Source: CAYSFE01 sp964430225
Lineage (GTDB): Bacteria; Patescibacteriota; Dojkabacteria; GCA-016699595; JBAXKR01
DNA length: 64,000 nt
NCBI GenBank assembly: GCA_964430225.1
Contig: CAYSFE010000003.1
Span: 17,406-81,405, forward strand
Reading direction: 5' to 3'
The translations under genes were made by a program, and so were the position numbers. The notes under the pieces were generated by a model, which was given only the letters and a program-made list of their open reading frames with translations, made no database searches and had not been told where the DNA came from. Of the stretch, positions 18,726 to 26,087 are shown piece by piece; the first letter of the stretch is position 1; every line of letters begins with the position of its first letter.

Positions 18726-19160
18726 ATGAGTTTTTCTGAACATCATCAAATCCTTCTATATAAATACAAGAACTTCTATAATCTTGCATATATTCTTGCA
18801 ATACCACAAGAAAGAATTAATCCTAAAAAGAAAACCTATCAAGCTTTAAAGTTAGAATTAATTAGAATGGCTAAAGAAATCATTCCTGTAATTGATAATA
18901 CTCCAGATGAAGCTATTGCTATTAGAAATCAACCAGGCATTGCTCCATCTACTCTTAGACAAATGCTTAAAGATCATTATGGACTAGAGGCAATTGATGA
19001 AAAACCTTTAACAAATATGGAAGTAGGATTTTTCAATGGATTAGACAGAAAAACAACATATGAGGTTATTGCAAAATTAATTAGTATTCTAAGAAAGCAT
19101 TATCAATCATATTTACCTGAAATATCACCCAAAGTTGCTTGTCTAAGCACACAACTATAG
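18726..19160 (+). CDS. Hypothetical protein, paralog of the frameshifted neighbour
   Basis: This is a 144-residue helical, soluble protein with no signal peptide or membrane helix. It starts 2 nt after the frameshifted gene, so the pair and rpoD appear co-transcribed. The conserved part shared with its paralog is the C-terminal 60 residues around 'LRQMLKDHYGL' and 'FFNGLDRKTTYEVIAKLISILRKHY'. I do not recognise the family. Association with the sigma gene is positional only. Confidence 0.7.
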   Translation: MSFSEHHQILLYKYKNFYNLAYILAIPQERINPKKKTYQALKLELIRMAKEIIPVIDNTPDEAIAIRNQPGIAPSTLRQMLKDHYGLEAIDEKPLTNMEVGFFNGLDRKTTYEVIAKLISILRKHYQSYLPEISPKVACLSTQL

Positions 19161-19168
19161 GGTATAAT
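19139..19168 (+). promoter_or_regulatory. Predicted sigma-70 promoter
   Basis: TTGTCT (19139-19144), an 18-bp spacer and a perfect TATAAT (19163-19168) precede the ATG at 19195. The -35 lies inside the end of the preceding gene. Transcription would leave a leader of about 20 nt with no Shine-Dalgarno. Confidence 0.55.
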
Positions 19169-19194
19169 ATATTCATACTTTTTAGTATAAATAT

Positions 19195-19536
19195 ATGAAA
19201 GACGCACAACAACCTACACCGGATACGAATCCTTCTAGGAAAGTATATAAACCAGGAGTTATTGCAGCAATAGGGATTGGATTACTTGCTTTGTCAGCAA
19301 TTGCTATTGAGTCTGGTCCATATATAGCAAGAAACCTTGGTGAAGGAATAGGAAATGCTAAGTGTGTTATTCCTTATTATGAAGCAGCAATAAAAAGACT
19401 TGAAGGAAGAAATTTATATAATGAAAATTTACCGCCACAAGCAAATATACAAAATATCCTTAACCAAGCTTCTGCTTCAAGTGCAGTAGTTAGTTTGGGA
19501 GTATTAACTTGTAATATACCATCTTCTATAAAGTGA
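19195..19536 (+). CDS. Small single-pass membrane protein, unknown
   Basis: The 113-residue protein has a polar N-terminus of about 22 residues, one hydrophobic helix ('GVIAAIGIGLLALSAIAI', about 23-40) and an extracellular domain with two Cys residues that could pair. It begins with MKD, as do the next two genes, and all three share the pattern of short cytoplasmic start, one hydrophobic stretch and a small Cys-containing domain. It is not similar to a family I know. Confidence 0.65.
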   Translation: MKDAQQPTPDTNPSRKVYKPGVIAAIGIGLLALSAIAIESGPYIARNLGEGIGNAKCVIPYYEAAIKRLEGRNLYNENLPPQANIQNILNQASASSAVVSLGVLTCNIPSSIK

Positions 19537-19598
19537 GTTTAATTAATTAAATAAGATAGTAAAAATCCATATACCCTATAAGTTTTAAATATATATTT

Positions 19599-19901
19599 AT
19601 GAAAGATATAATAAACCAGATTTGTAAGAAAGATACGATTAGAGGAATAAAATCAAGGGCAGCATTAGCTTTATCATTACTGTTATTAACAGCTTGTGTG
19701 AGTGTAGATAATAGTTCTACTAATAGCCCTCTTAAGAACACAGCTATTACAGTAGCATGTGCAATTGACACAAGCTCAGCATTTTTAAGAAGACCATTAA
19801 CTGAACCAAATCAAAATGATAGTAATGAAAGAAAAGAAAAATGGGAGAAAGGTACGAACCTTTCTAAAACAAATCAAGACTGTAAAGAAACTAAGAGATA
19901 A
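19599..19901 (+). CDS. Small predicted lipoprotein
   Basis: The 100-residue protein has a long positively charged N-region (about 21 residues), a hydrophobic core and the lipobox LLTAC with the modifiable Cys at residue 33. The mature part is polar and Lys/Asn/Glu-rich, with two further Cys. Its start (ATG 19599) sits in AT-rich sequence with no Shine-Dalgarno. It is likely anchored on the outer face of the cytoplasmic membrane; function unknown. It forms a trio with the flanking small genes. Confidence 0.65.
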   Translation: MKDIINQICKKDTIRGIKSRAALALSLLLLTACVSVDNSSTNSPLKNTAITVACAIDTSSAFLRRPLTEPNQNDSNERKEKWEKGTNLSKTNQDCKETKR

Positions 19902-19918
19902 CTTGCTAATACATATAA

Positions 19919-20167
19919 GTGAAAGATAATCTCACAGAAACCAAAGCTAAATATATTTCTCGTAGAAATTTTGCACTTAAAATTATTGGGCTTTCATTAG
20001 TAGTTGGAATTATATATGGCGTAAAAAACGCTTTCCCTAACAACTACTTTACATGTGAGGTAAGAGCATTAAAATTATATCTTGAAGAGAGAAAGATAAA
20101 CCCTAAGTTAGCAGATGTAACTTACCATCTTCAAAATTTGAACTGTATTAAAGGAACTTCCAAGTAG
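19919..20167 (+). CDS. Small single-pass membrane protein, unknown (GTG start)
   Basis: The 82-residue protein begins at GTG 19919, 17 nt after the lipoprotein gene. It contains 'ISRRNFALKIIGLSLVVGIIYGV', a twin-Arg-like pair before one hydrophobic helix, which makes a Tat signal conceivable though the consensus is incomplete. A short external domain with two Cys follows. It resembles the gene at 19195 in layout. No family is recognised. Confidence 0.6.
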   Translation: MKDNLTETKAKYISRRNFALKIIGLSLVVGIIYGVKNAFPNNYFTCEVRALKLYLEERKINPKLADVTYHLQNLNCIKGTSK

Positions 20168-20216
20168 GGATTATGAATGACGAATACCCTTTTTATATGT
20201 TAAAATACCCCTATAT

Positions 20217-20288
20217 TCCGCGTTAGCTCAATGGTGGAGCAGGGAGCTGTTAACTCCAAGGTTGAAGGTTCGAGCCCTTCACGCGGAG
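20217..20288 (+). tRNA. tRNA-Asn (GTT)
   Basis: The acceptor stem TCCGCGT (20217-20223) pairs fully with ACGCGGA (20281-20287), followed by discriminator G. The anticodon loop CTGTTAA carries GTT at 20249-20251. The T arm has the GGTTCGAGCC pattern. The 3' CCA is not encoded. A -10-like TAAAAT (20201-20206) lies just upstream. Confidence 0.95.
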
Positions 20289-20430
20289 TTTCAGACCTTC
20301 TAGAGTATATTTTGAGAATCACAACATGATATTCACCTATCACTTAATCAAAAATAATTACTTGTTTACTTTAATTTTTAAATTGAATAGTATAATTATA
20401 AATTAATTTATTAAATAAAATGGATTATTA

Positions 20431-20631
20431 ATGGAAGAAACTAAAAAATGTCCTAAATGCAACAATGAAATGGAAGAAGGAATCACTAAGGCTGATAGTG
20501 CTTACGCTGGAAGAACTAAGTGGGGTAAAAAAGATTCTCTTTCTGCTTTCTGGGGAACTGTTAAGGATGGAAAAGATATAATTGTTTATAGATGTAAGTC
20601 TTGTGGATATTTAGAAAGTTATGCAAAATAA
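20431..20631 (+). CDS. Small zinc-ribbon protein
   Basis: The 66-residue protein has two CxxC knuckles, CPKC (Cys7, Cys10) and CKSC (Cys55, Cys58), expected to bind one zinc. The end 'IVYRCKSCGYLESYAK' is typical of a widespread family of small uncharacterised zinc-ribbon proteins. The start is ATG 20431 with only AT-rich sequence upstream and a TATAAT at 20391-20396. The partner is unknown. Confidence 0.8.
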   Translation: MEETKKCPKCNNEMEEGITKADSAYAGRTKWGKKDSLSAFWGTVKDGKDIIVYRCKSCGYLESYAK

Positions 20632-20753
20632 CTTATTGTTACACTCGATAATATAGTTCTAACCTCGTCCATTAATCGGAGCCATCTACACTTTAATATA
20701 ATTTTCAAATCCGATAAAATTTCCAAATATATATTACTCTTGATCAAAAGAAG

Positions 20754-21236
20754 ATGATCATTTTCATAAATGGAAGTATAAATTCAGGGAAATCTACAGT
20801 AGGTAGAATATTAGCTAAAGAACTAGGTTATGAGTTTGTAGAGTTTGATGACATTCGTAGTACTATTCCAGAACCAGATATTGATAAAGCATTACCAATG
20901 GTATTTGAAAAAGGTATTGAACTATTAAATAAATTACATAAAAGTAATAAATCAGTAATTGTTGCTTATCCTTTAAGTCTAAAAAACTATAACCTACTTA
21001 CAAGTAAGCTATTAATAACACCTGAAGTAATTACCCTTTCACCACGACTTGAAGTTGCTTTAAAAGACAGAGGAGAAAGAAAATTAGAGGAAGCTGAAAG
21101 AACAAGAATAAAGTATCATTATAAGATTGGGATACACAAACCTAGTTTCGGAGATATTATTGATAACTCAGACATTTCTATTGAAGAAACGGTTAAAAAG
21201 ATAAGGAAAATTATAAATAACTATTCCAATTATTAA
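20754..21236 (+). CDS. P-loop nucleotide kinase-like protein
   Basis: The 160-residue protein starts with a Walker A motif GSINSGKST (residues 7-15) followed by 'EFDDIRSTIP', like the substrate-binding Asp of shikimate- and adenylate-kinase-like folds. It is small, soluble and probably phosphorylates a small molecule or nucleotide. The substrate cannot be told. It stands alone, with 120 bp of AT-rich sequence upstream. AAGAAG just before the ATG is at best a weak Shine-Dalgarno. Confidence 0.7.
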   Translation: MIIFINGSINSGKSTVGRILAKELGYEFVEFDDIRSTIPEPDIDKALPMVFEKGIELLNKLHKSNKSVIVAYPLSLKNYNLLTSKLLITPEVITLSPRLEVALKDRGERKLEEAERTRIKYHYKIGIHKPSFGDIIDNSDISIEETVKKIRKIINNYSNY

Positions 21237-21279
21237 ATATTATTACTAAATTAATTATTTATTTTGTTAAAATATACAT

Positions 21280-21352
21280 ATGAATAATATTAAAATTTCA
21301 AATGGTGTAGTACACAATGTCCCTTCTGATTTACGAGATGCTTTTATTTCCA
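21280..21352 (+). CDS. YdeI-like small protein, N-terminal fragment cut by gap
   Basis: Twenty-four residues are visible before the N gap; 'NGVVHNVPSDLRDAF' matches the start of the YdeI/OmpD-associated small-protein family (usually ~80 residues). The rest is missing. The post-gap sequence belongs to a different family, so this is not one gene with the next entry. Confidence 0.5.
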
Positions 21353-21452
21353 NNNNNNNNNNNNNNNNNNNNNNNNNNNNNNNNNNNNNNNNNNNNNNNN
21401 NNNNNNNNNNNNNNNNNNNNNNNNNNNNNNNNNNNNNNNNNNNNNNNNNNNN
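21353..21452. other. Assembly gap (100 N) joining two different genes
   Basis: Unlike the gap at 13231, the flanks share no repeat. If the YdeI-like protein is ~80 residues and the VOC protein normal length, about 300 bases or more are missing, so 100 N is probably a placeholder size. Confidence 0.9.
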
Positions 21453-21682
21453 TTGAACCAAACGAGAATCCTGCAGCTAAAGAATATCAAGCATCTATAT
21501 TTAAACAAGGAATTCCTGCTACCCAATTCTATGTGGATGATTTAGAAAAAGAATATGAAAGACTAATAGGGCTAGGCGTAGAGTTTACAATGAAACCAAC
21601 AAAAGTACCTAGCTCAATGATTTCAATATGTAATGACACATGTGGTAATCTCATACAAATAATAGAGTTGGATAAGATGTAA
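21453..21682 (+). CDS. VOC (glyoxalase/bleomycin resistance) family protein, C-terminal fragment
   Basis: The first complete codon after the gap is at 21455. The 75 visible residues include 'PATQFYVDDLEKEYERLIGLGVEFTM' in two parts and end with 'GNLIQIIELD', the second beta-alpha-beta half of a vicinal-oxygen-chelate fold with the usual metal-ligand Glu near the end. VOC proteins act on glyoxalase-type substrates, antibiotics or catechols; the substrate is unknown here. Confidence 0.75.
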
Positions 21683-21773
21683 TCACTCATATTTCTTCGT
21701 ATCTTAGTTGGAGTTGACGAGCAACTTGATAAGTGTAAATATCATTAACAGATATATCTATTAATATTCTTCT

Positions 21774-22253
21774 ATGAATAAAAAAGTGATATTGATAATA
21801 ATATTTGTTGTAATAGTTAGCTTAGGGTTAGTCGGATTAGGATTAACTTTTGTTATTAGAAATTTTAATAATACCCAGTCTTCAGCTTCCACAGTCTCTT
21901 CCTCAAAAGTTTCAGTAAGTACTTCATCAACATCTACATATAATATGAGCGGAACATGGATTGGTACTTATTCGACTTTCTATCCAAAAGCTTGTGCTGC
22001 TGACGGAAATTGGACCGCTAATATCACTGATACTAACGGAGTTCTGTCTGGCACTTTTACTTCAGATCTTGGTACAGGAGGTAATATAACAGGTAGTGTT
22101 ACAGATACACAGTTCAAATGGGAAGTAAGTGGAAATAGTGGAATTTCATTTAATGGAAATATAGTAAAGAATTCAATAGGAGGTAGTTTTACAGGACCTG
22201 CCTGTACTAATGTTTCATATAGGTCAGGAGCTTTTAGTGGGAACAAGAAATAA
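21774..22253 (+). CDS. Membrane-anchored extracellular beta-rich protein
   Basis: The 159-residue protein has an N-terminal hydrophobic helix (about 5-29), a Ser/Thr-rich linker (about 32-55), then a small beta domain starting 'MSGTWIGTYS' with repeated 'GxxSGTF' and 'GGSFTG' strands and two Cys. It looks like a small lipocalin- or avidin-like barrel fixed to the membrane. A -10-like TAATAT lies 6 nt before the ATG. Confidence 0.65.
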   Translation: MNKKVILIIIFVVIVSLGLVGLGLTFVIRNFNNTQSSASTVSSSKVSVSTSSTSTYNMSGTWIGTYSTFYPKACAADGNWTANITDTNGVLSGTFTSDLGTGGNITGSVTDTQFKWEVSGNSGISFNGNIVKNSIGGSFTGPACTNVSYRSGAFSGNKK

Positions 22254-22272
22254 ATATTAGACTTAAATACAT

Positions 22273-22482
22273 ATGTCATTTCAAGCATACATTGATAATA
22301 TTGAAAGTAAGACAGGCAAGACTCCTAAAGACTTTAAGTTAGCAGCTGAGAAGAAAGGATTATTAGAACCAGGTATTAAAGCAAGTATAGTTTTTAAGTG
22401 GCTTAAAGATGAATATGGTTTAGGACTTGGACATGCTAGAGCCATATATCTCACTTTAAAACCATATATTAAAAAGAAATAA
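22273..22482 (+). CDS. DUF4287 domain protein
   Basis: The 69-residue protein matches the short DUF4287 family: 'MSFQAYIDNIESKTGKTP' then 'FKWLKDEYGLGLGHARAIY'. Function is not established; the domain is often found with DUF5655 or DUF1801 proteins. It is one nucleotide upstream of the next gene (stop, T, ATG), so the two form an operon. Confidence 0.85.
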   Translation: MSFQAYIDNIESKTGKTPKDFKLAAEKKGLLEPGIKASIVFKWLKDEYGLGLGHARAIYLTLKPYIKKK

Positions 22483-22483
22483 T

Positions 22484-22837
22484 ATGACACCAAGTAAACA
22501 AATAGATAAACAAATATCTGAATTAAAGGATTGGAGAGGAGAGCTATACTCAAAACTACGTAAGCTAATATTATCTGTTGATAAAGATTTATCAGAAGAT
22601 TTTAAATGGGACACCTGTATCATGACTTTAAATGGAAACATTATTGGAATATGTACTTTTAAAGATCATGTGAAATTAAACTTCTTTAAAGGTGCTAAAC
22701 TAAAGGATAAGTTTAAACTCTTTAATGCAGGTCTTGAAGCAAAGAATTCTAGAGGAATAGATTTCTTTGAAAAGGATAAAATAAATGAAATAAAACTATC
22801 TGCACTAATAAAAGAAGCAGTAGAATTAAATAAATAA
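22484..22837 (+). CDS. DUF1801 (YdhG-like) family protein
   Basis: The 117-residue protein reads as DUF1801: 'KDWRGELYSKLRKLI', 'DFKWDTCIM', 'CTFKDHVKLNFFKGAKL'. It is a small soluble protein with no established biochemical role, though the family is related by fold to frataxin-like and YdeI proteins. It is cotranscribed with the DUF4287 gene. Confidence 0.8.
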   Translation: MTPSKQIDKQISELKDWRGELYSKLRKLILSVDKDLSEDFKWDTCIMTLNGNIIGICTFKDHVKLNFFKGAKLKDKFKLFNAGLEAKNSRGIDFFEKDKINEIKLSALIKEAVELNK

Positions 22838-22902
22838 CACTTCCTTGACACGAAATATAGATAATCATATAAATATATTGATTAATTATTATCCCAAAGA
22901 CT

Positions 22903-23718
22903 ATGAAGAAAATATTAGCAGTATTAGTAGTATTTTCATGTTTAGCATATCTGTCGGTTCCAGCATTAGCAGGAGTAAATAACGGAGCAAAGAAATATAA
23001 CTGGAATTTATCAGGAAATGTAATGCCCGTACCTCCATATGGTTCTATGGATATTCCAGGATCGGATACATCATCAAAACTGATCGTTAATGAGCCAAAT
23101 GGAAAAGTAAAAGCAAATGTAACAGGAGTAATGAATGGACTAACTCCTAATACTACATATACAGTATATCTTTCAAATACATATGACAAATATGTAGAAA
23201 CAGGATGGAATGTTACTGGTAATTATGGAATTAATGTGAAATATGAAGGTACTGATTATCCAGAAGAGTTAGCATTAACTCAAACAGTTTCAGGTATTAC
23301 AGGTACCCTTCAATTAGTAGGAGGTGGTTCACTATGGACTATAGACAGTGGAAGTGTTAATTCAAATTCACTTGAGCTATTTGGTCATTTTAATGCAAAT
23401 CCAACCCTTAAGATTAAACTCTTAGCAACCATTGCACCTGATGGAACCTTTAGTGGTACATGGATGGATATAGAGGGTGGATCAAGAAGTGGAACTTGGA
23501 ATAGTACTTCAGGAATGGCAACTATGTCATATACAGGAAATAACTATTGGACTGGCCAATTACCTGGAACTCAACCATTTACATTCACAACTGATAGTTT
23601 AGGTTCAGGAAGCTGGCACTATAACTTTAAGAATACTGCACCTACTAGCTTTTCAGTATGGATCAATGGAGCAGGTGGAACAATATTAATTAGTAATCCA
23701 ATAACACTTTCCAACTAA
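22903..23718 (+). CDS. Secreted beta-rich protein, unknown
   Basis: The 271-residue protein has a clear signal peptide ending near 'VPALAG' (about residue 24) and a mature Gly/Thr/Asn-rich chain with 'GTFSGTWMDIEGGSRSGTW', typical of secreted beta sandwiches. There is no sorting signal or membrane helix, so it is probably released. It ends 41 nt before a strong hairpin terminator. The family is not recognised. Confidence 0.75.
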   Translation: MKKILAVLVVFSCLAYLSVPALAGVNNGAKKYNWNLSGNVMPVPPYGSMDIPGSDTSSKLIVNEPNGKVKANVTGVMNGLTPNTTYTVYLSNTYDKYVETGWNVTGNYGINVKYEGTDYPEELALTQTVSGITGTLQLVGGGSLWTIDSGSVNSNSLELFGHFNANPTLKIKLLATIAPDGTFSGTWMDIEGGSRSGTWNSTSGMATMSYTGNNYWTGQLPGTQPFTFTTDSLGSGSWHYNFKNTAPTSFSVWINGAGGTILISNPITLSN

Positions 23719-23758
23719 TTAAGCGAACGAAAGAGATACAGAGAAAGGATAGAAACAT

Positions 23759-23795
23759 AAACCCCACCTTAACAAGTGGGGTTTTGTTATTACAT
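23759..23795 (+). terminator. Intrinsic terminator after the secreted-protein gene
   Basis: A stem pairs AAACCCCAC with GTGGGGTTT around 'cttaacaa', followed by TTTTGTTATT. It can also serve the convergent toxin gene in the opposite direction. The left arm and flank recur at 27267-27302. Confidence 0.8.
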
Positions 23796-23810
23796 TCATG
23801 ATTTTAATAC

Positions 23811-24101
23811 TTACTTATACACATTGTTTTTTCCACTATGACCTCCAATTGTTAGAAGTTCTATTAAATCAAATTTATCTTTCCTATATTGCCAAACTAT
23901 TCTTATGTCACCATTAACTTTACTACTCCATGCAATTTCTCCTCTATCAGTGATTACTTTATGGGCTTTTAGCCCCCTTTCTTTGGGGTTCAAGGAAATT
24001 CGATTTACAGTTTCAAGTGTTTGTTTTGCAAGTAGTTTGTTATTTTTAGTTAGTTTCTTATACTTATTATTAAAGTTTGTAGTAGAAAAGATTTCAAACA
24101 T
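23811..24101 (-). CDS. RelE/YafQ-type toxin of a type II toxin-antitoxin pair
   Basis: The 96-residue basic protein has the RelE/ParE fold signature: 'FNNKYKKLTKNN' at the start, 'GDIRIVWQYRKD' in the central strand and a C-terminal 'IGGHSGKNNVY'. Such toxins cleave mRNA on the ribosome. Its ATG overlaps the antitoxin stop by one base (TAATG), the usual coupling. The target is not predictable from the sequence. Confidence 0.8.
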   Translation of the reverse strand: MFEIFSTTNFNNKYKKLTKNNKLLAKQTLETVNRISLNPKERGLKAHKVITDRGEIAWSSKVNGDIRIVWQYRKDKFDLIELLTIGGHSGKNNVYK

Positions 24102-24367
24102 TAATTTTTATCTAGGTCATTAAATAATTCATTAACGCTTTTATATCCCTTTAGCTTTCCAGATTCAAGTTCTTTCATTCCTTCTTGAACTTCCTTTGAA
24201 TCTTCTTTACTTAATATCTCTACCTCTTCATTTAATGCACTAGAATACTCTAGACCTAAAAGTAGCTTTAATATTTCACTATCAGAAAGTATTGGATATC
24301 TTTTCTTTCTTAGAAGCTTTAGTGCAGATTCCACCTCTTTAGTTTTATTCAGTCTTATTTGTTGCAT
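24101..24367 (-). CDS. Antitoxin partner of the RelE-type toxin
   Basis: The 88-residue acidic protein lies directly upstream of the toxin. The N-terminus ('MQQIRLNKTKEVESALKLLRKKRYPILSDSEILK') could form a DNA-binding fold, here quoted only as residues 1-34 in outline, and the C-terminus is Glu/Lys-rich, as expected for toxin wrapping. Function is assigned from position, size and the coupled reading frames. It probably represses its own promoter. Confidence 0.75.
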   Translation of the reverse strand: MQQIRLNKTKEVESALKLLRKKRYPILSDSEILKLLLGLEYSSALNEEVEILSKEDSKEVQEGMKELESGKLKGYKSVNELFNDLDKN

Positions 24368-24461
24368 GTGATCAAAAGGTAATATAATGTTATTAATACA
24401 TTCTACTACACACTATGCTTTATTACAATCTTTTTACATATATATTAGATTGATTATAGTA

Positions 24462-24647
24462 TTGAGATGTAAAGTCAATACTTTTTTTAAAGAAACCGAG
24501 AATGTAATAAAAAAACAATCCGTAAAAGCTGTTGATTATTGGAGACAATTAAAAGAAGTTGCAATTAACATGGCTCTTATGGCAGTTACAGTACTTGTAA
24601 CCAAATTGGCAAGTAAAGAAGATAGACTTAAAAAGAAAAAGAAATAA
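24462..24647 (+). CDS. Possible small basic membrane protein (start uncertain)
   Basis: An open frame ends at 24647 with a short helix ('VAINMALMAVTVLVTKLA') and a poly-Lys tail. The in-frame ATG at 24387 overlaps a TATAAT (24383-24388) and could not be transcribed from it, so a downstream start, for example TTG 24462, is more likely. No homology is recognised. It may be a non-coding stretch. Confidence 0.35.
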   Translation: MRCKVNTFFKETENVIKKQSVKAVDYWRQLKEVAINMALMAVTVLVTKLASKEDRLKKKKK

Positions 24648-24692
24648 AAGTAACTTCTAATATTACTTAAATCTATTTTGTCGCTAACTACA

Positions 24693-26018
24693 TTATCTAA
24701 AAAGTATTGCTAAGTCGGGTCTTCTTACATAGTTCCACCAATTGTTCATCACTTTATATGATTTTCCATCAGCATAGAGCATATACGAAGTGCCCGTATT
24801 TTGAGGCATACTTCCAATCCAAAACATTTGCCAATCCCAGTCTATACAGTTCCATTTCTCACACCCAAAAGTTTGAGTAACCCCTGTATAGTTAGGGAAG
24901 TTTCCCCAATCCGCACAATTATTTTCGACTTGATCAGGAACCCAATAGAAATATGCATTAAGTGTATTAAATGGATAGTGGTCATTACCACAATGTATTG
25001 GAGCTGGTGTTGGTAATAAATCCCAGTATTTTGATCTTCTATAAAACCTTTCTAGATGATAATCTATCATGGACTGATCCCATTTTCCTGTAAGATACCT
25101 AAGAGCACTTTCAGTTGCATGTCCATAATTATGCATTGCATTTTGATCAGCTTCATAAGAAAATGCAAGTACATTCATAGCCTTAGGACAACCAGAAATC
25201 GTAAATGATGGACCGTTAAGCTCATACTGCTTACCTGGACTTACCATGAAAGCTTCCCATTTTATCAAAGCAGGTACAGCCATAACCCATATTTCGTCAG
25301 CTTTTACTTGTGCAGCTTTTTCACAAATATGATTATCTTTAATAAATCTAGGGTGGTCCACAACATCCAGTACATTTTTACCACACCAATCTGAATCGTA
25401 AGTAGAAGCCCCATATATACATTTTGAGAAATTAGCTAAATCAACAGCATATCCATTTAGGCCTGGAGTTACAGTAGTTATATTCATACTTCCTACAATC
25501 TTATAATCAACTTTGTTTTTCGTAATTACTTCAAAACTATTTTCTAGTTTACTAAAAGTGAGATTTTGAAAATTACTTAGTGATCCGCCATTTTGACCAT
25601 TTGCCCATTTACTAGAATAATAGTATTCCTCAAATGACTTATTATTCTCTATAGGATTATATGTCACTCTTAAAATCCTTTGAGTATTTGGTATTCCATT
25701 TGCTAATGCGTCCATATTTTGATCCATCTTCACATCAATATTTGTTTGTGAGCCAAGTACAATACTCTTACTAAAAAAATACTTTCTAGTTAAAGTAATA
25801 GTAGAATTAATGTTTGAAGTTACAACCATATTTCCATTTATATCACTTTTATATTTCCCATATACAACATCAGGTATTGGCTCAGAATTTCTGACATTTT
25901 CTATATGCAAATTATATGTAACCGGAGATGCGTTTACTAAATTTATAAACGGGGAAAAGAAAGAAGTCAAAACAATAAAACTTAATGCAATAACTGAGAT
26001 TTTTCTAATCTTTTTCAA
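24693..26018 (-). CDS. Secreted protein of unknown family (TTG start)
   Basis: The 441-residue protein has a signal peptide ending near 'LVNASP' (about residue 31), a short beta N-terminal part, and a Trp/Cys-rich second half with 'NAMHNYGHATESALRYL', where the His and Glu residues could bind metal. The start is TTG: there is no in-frame ATG upstream, and a perfect TATAAT sits 7 nt before the TTG, matching the leaderless pattern of other genes. It is not in an operon with metK (69 bp apart, own promoter). No known enzyme family is recognised. Confidence 0.75.
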   Translation of the reverse strand: MKKIRKISVIALSFIVLTSFFSPFINLVNASPVTYNLHIENVRNSEPIPDVVYGKYKSDINGNMVVTSNINSTITLTRKYFFSKSIVLGSQTNIDVKMDQNMDALANGIPNTQRILRVTYNPIENNKSFEEYYYSSKWANGQNGGSLSNFQNLTFSKLENSFEVITKNKVDYKIVGSMNITTVTPGLNGYAVDLANFSKCIYGASTYDSDWCGKNVLDVVDHPRFIKDNHICEKAAQVKADEIWVMAVPALIKWEAFMVSPGKQYELNGPSFTISGCPKAMNVLAFSYEADQNAMHNYGHATESALRYLTGKWDQSMIDYHLERFYRRSKYWDLLPTPAPIHCGNDHYPFNTLNAYFYWVPDQVENNCADWGNFPNYTGVTQTFGCEKWNCIDWDWQMFWIGSMPQNTGTSYMLYADGKSYKVMNNWWNYVRRPDLAILFR

Positions 26019-26025
26019 GTAAAAT

Positions 26026-26031
26026 ATTATA
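26026..26031 (-). promoter_or_regulatory. -10 box 7 nt before a TTG start
   Basis: On the minus strand TATAAT is followed by 7 nt and then TTG 26018. A poor -35 (TTAAAA) lies 17 bp upstream. The spacing implies a transcript that begins at the start codon. Confidence 0.6.
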
Positions 26032-26087
26032 AGATGTATTTAGTTTGATTTTAACAGATAATTCTATTAAGTAAAGCCACTAATTCC

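Noticed and set aside
21317..21452. A protein start before the second gap joined to the VOC frame
   Set aside because: The frame before the gap there is different from the YdeI-like frame and crosses unknown bases; it has no support.
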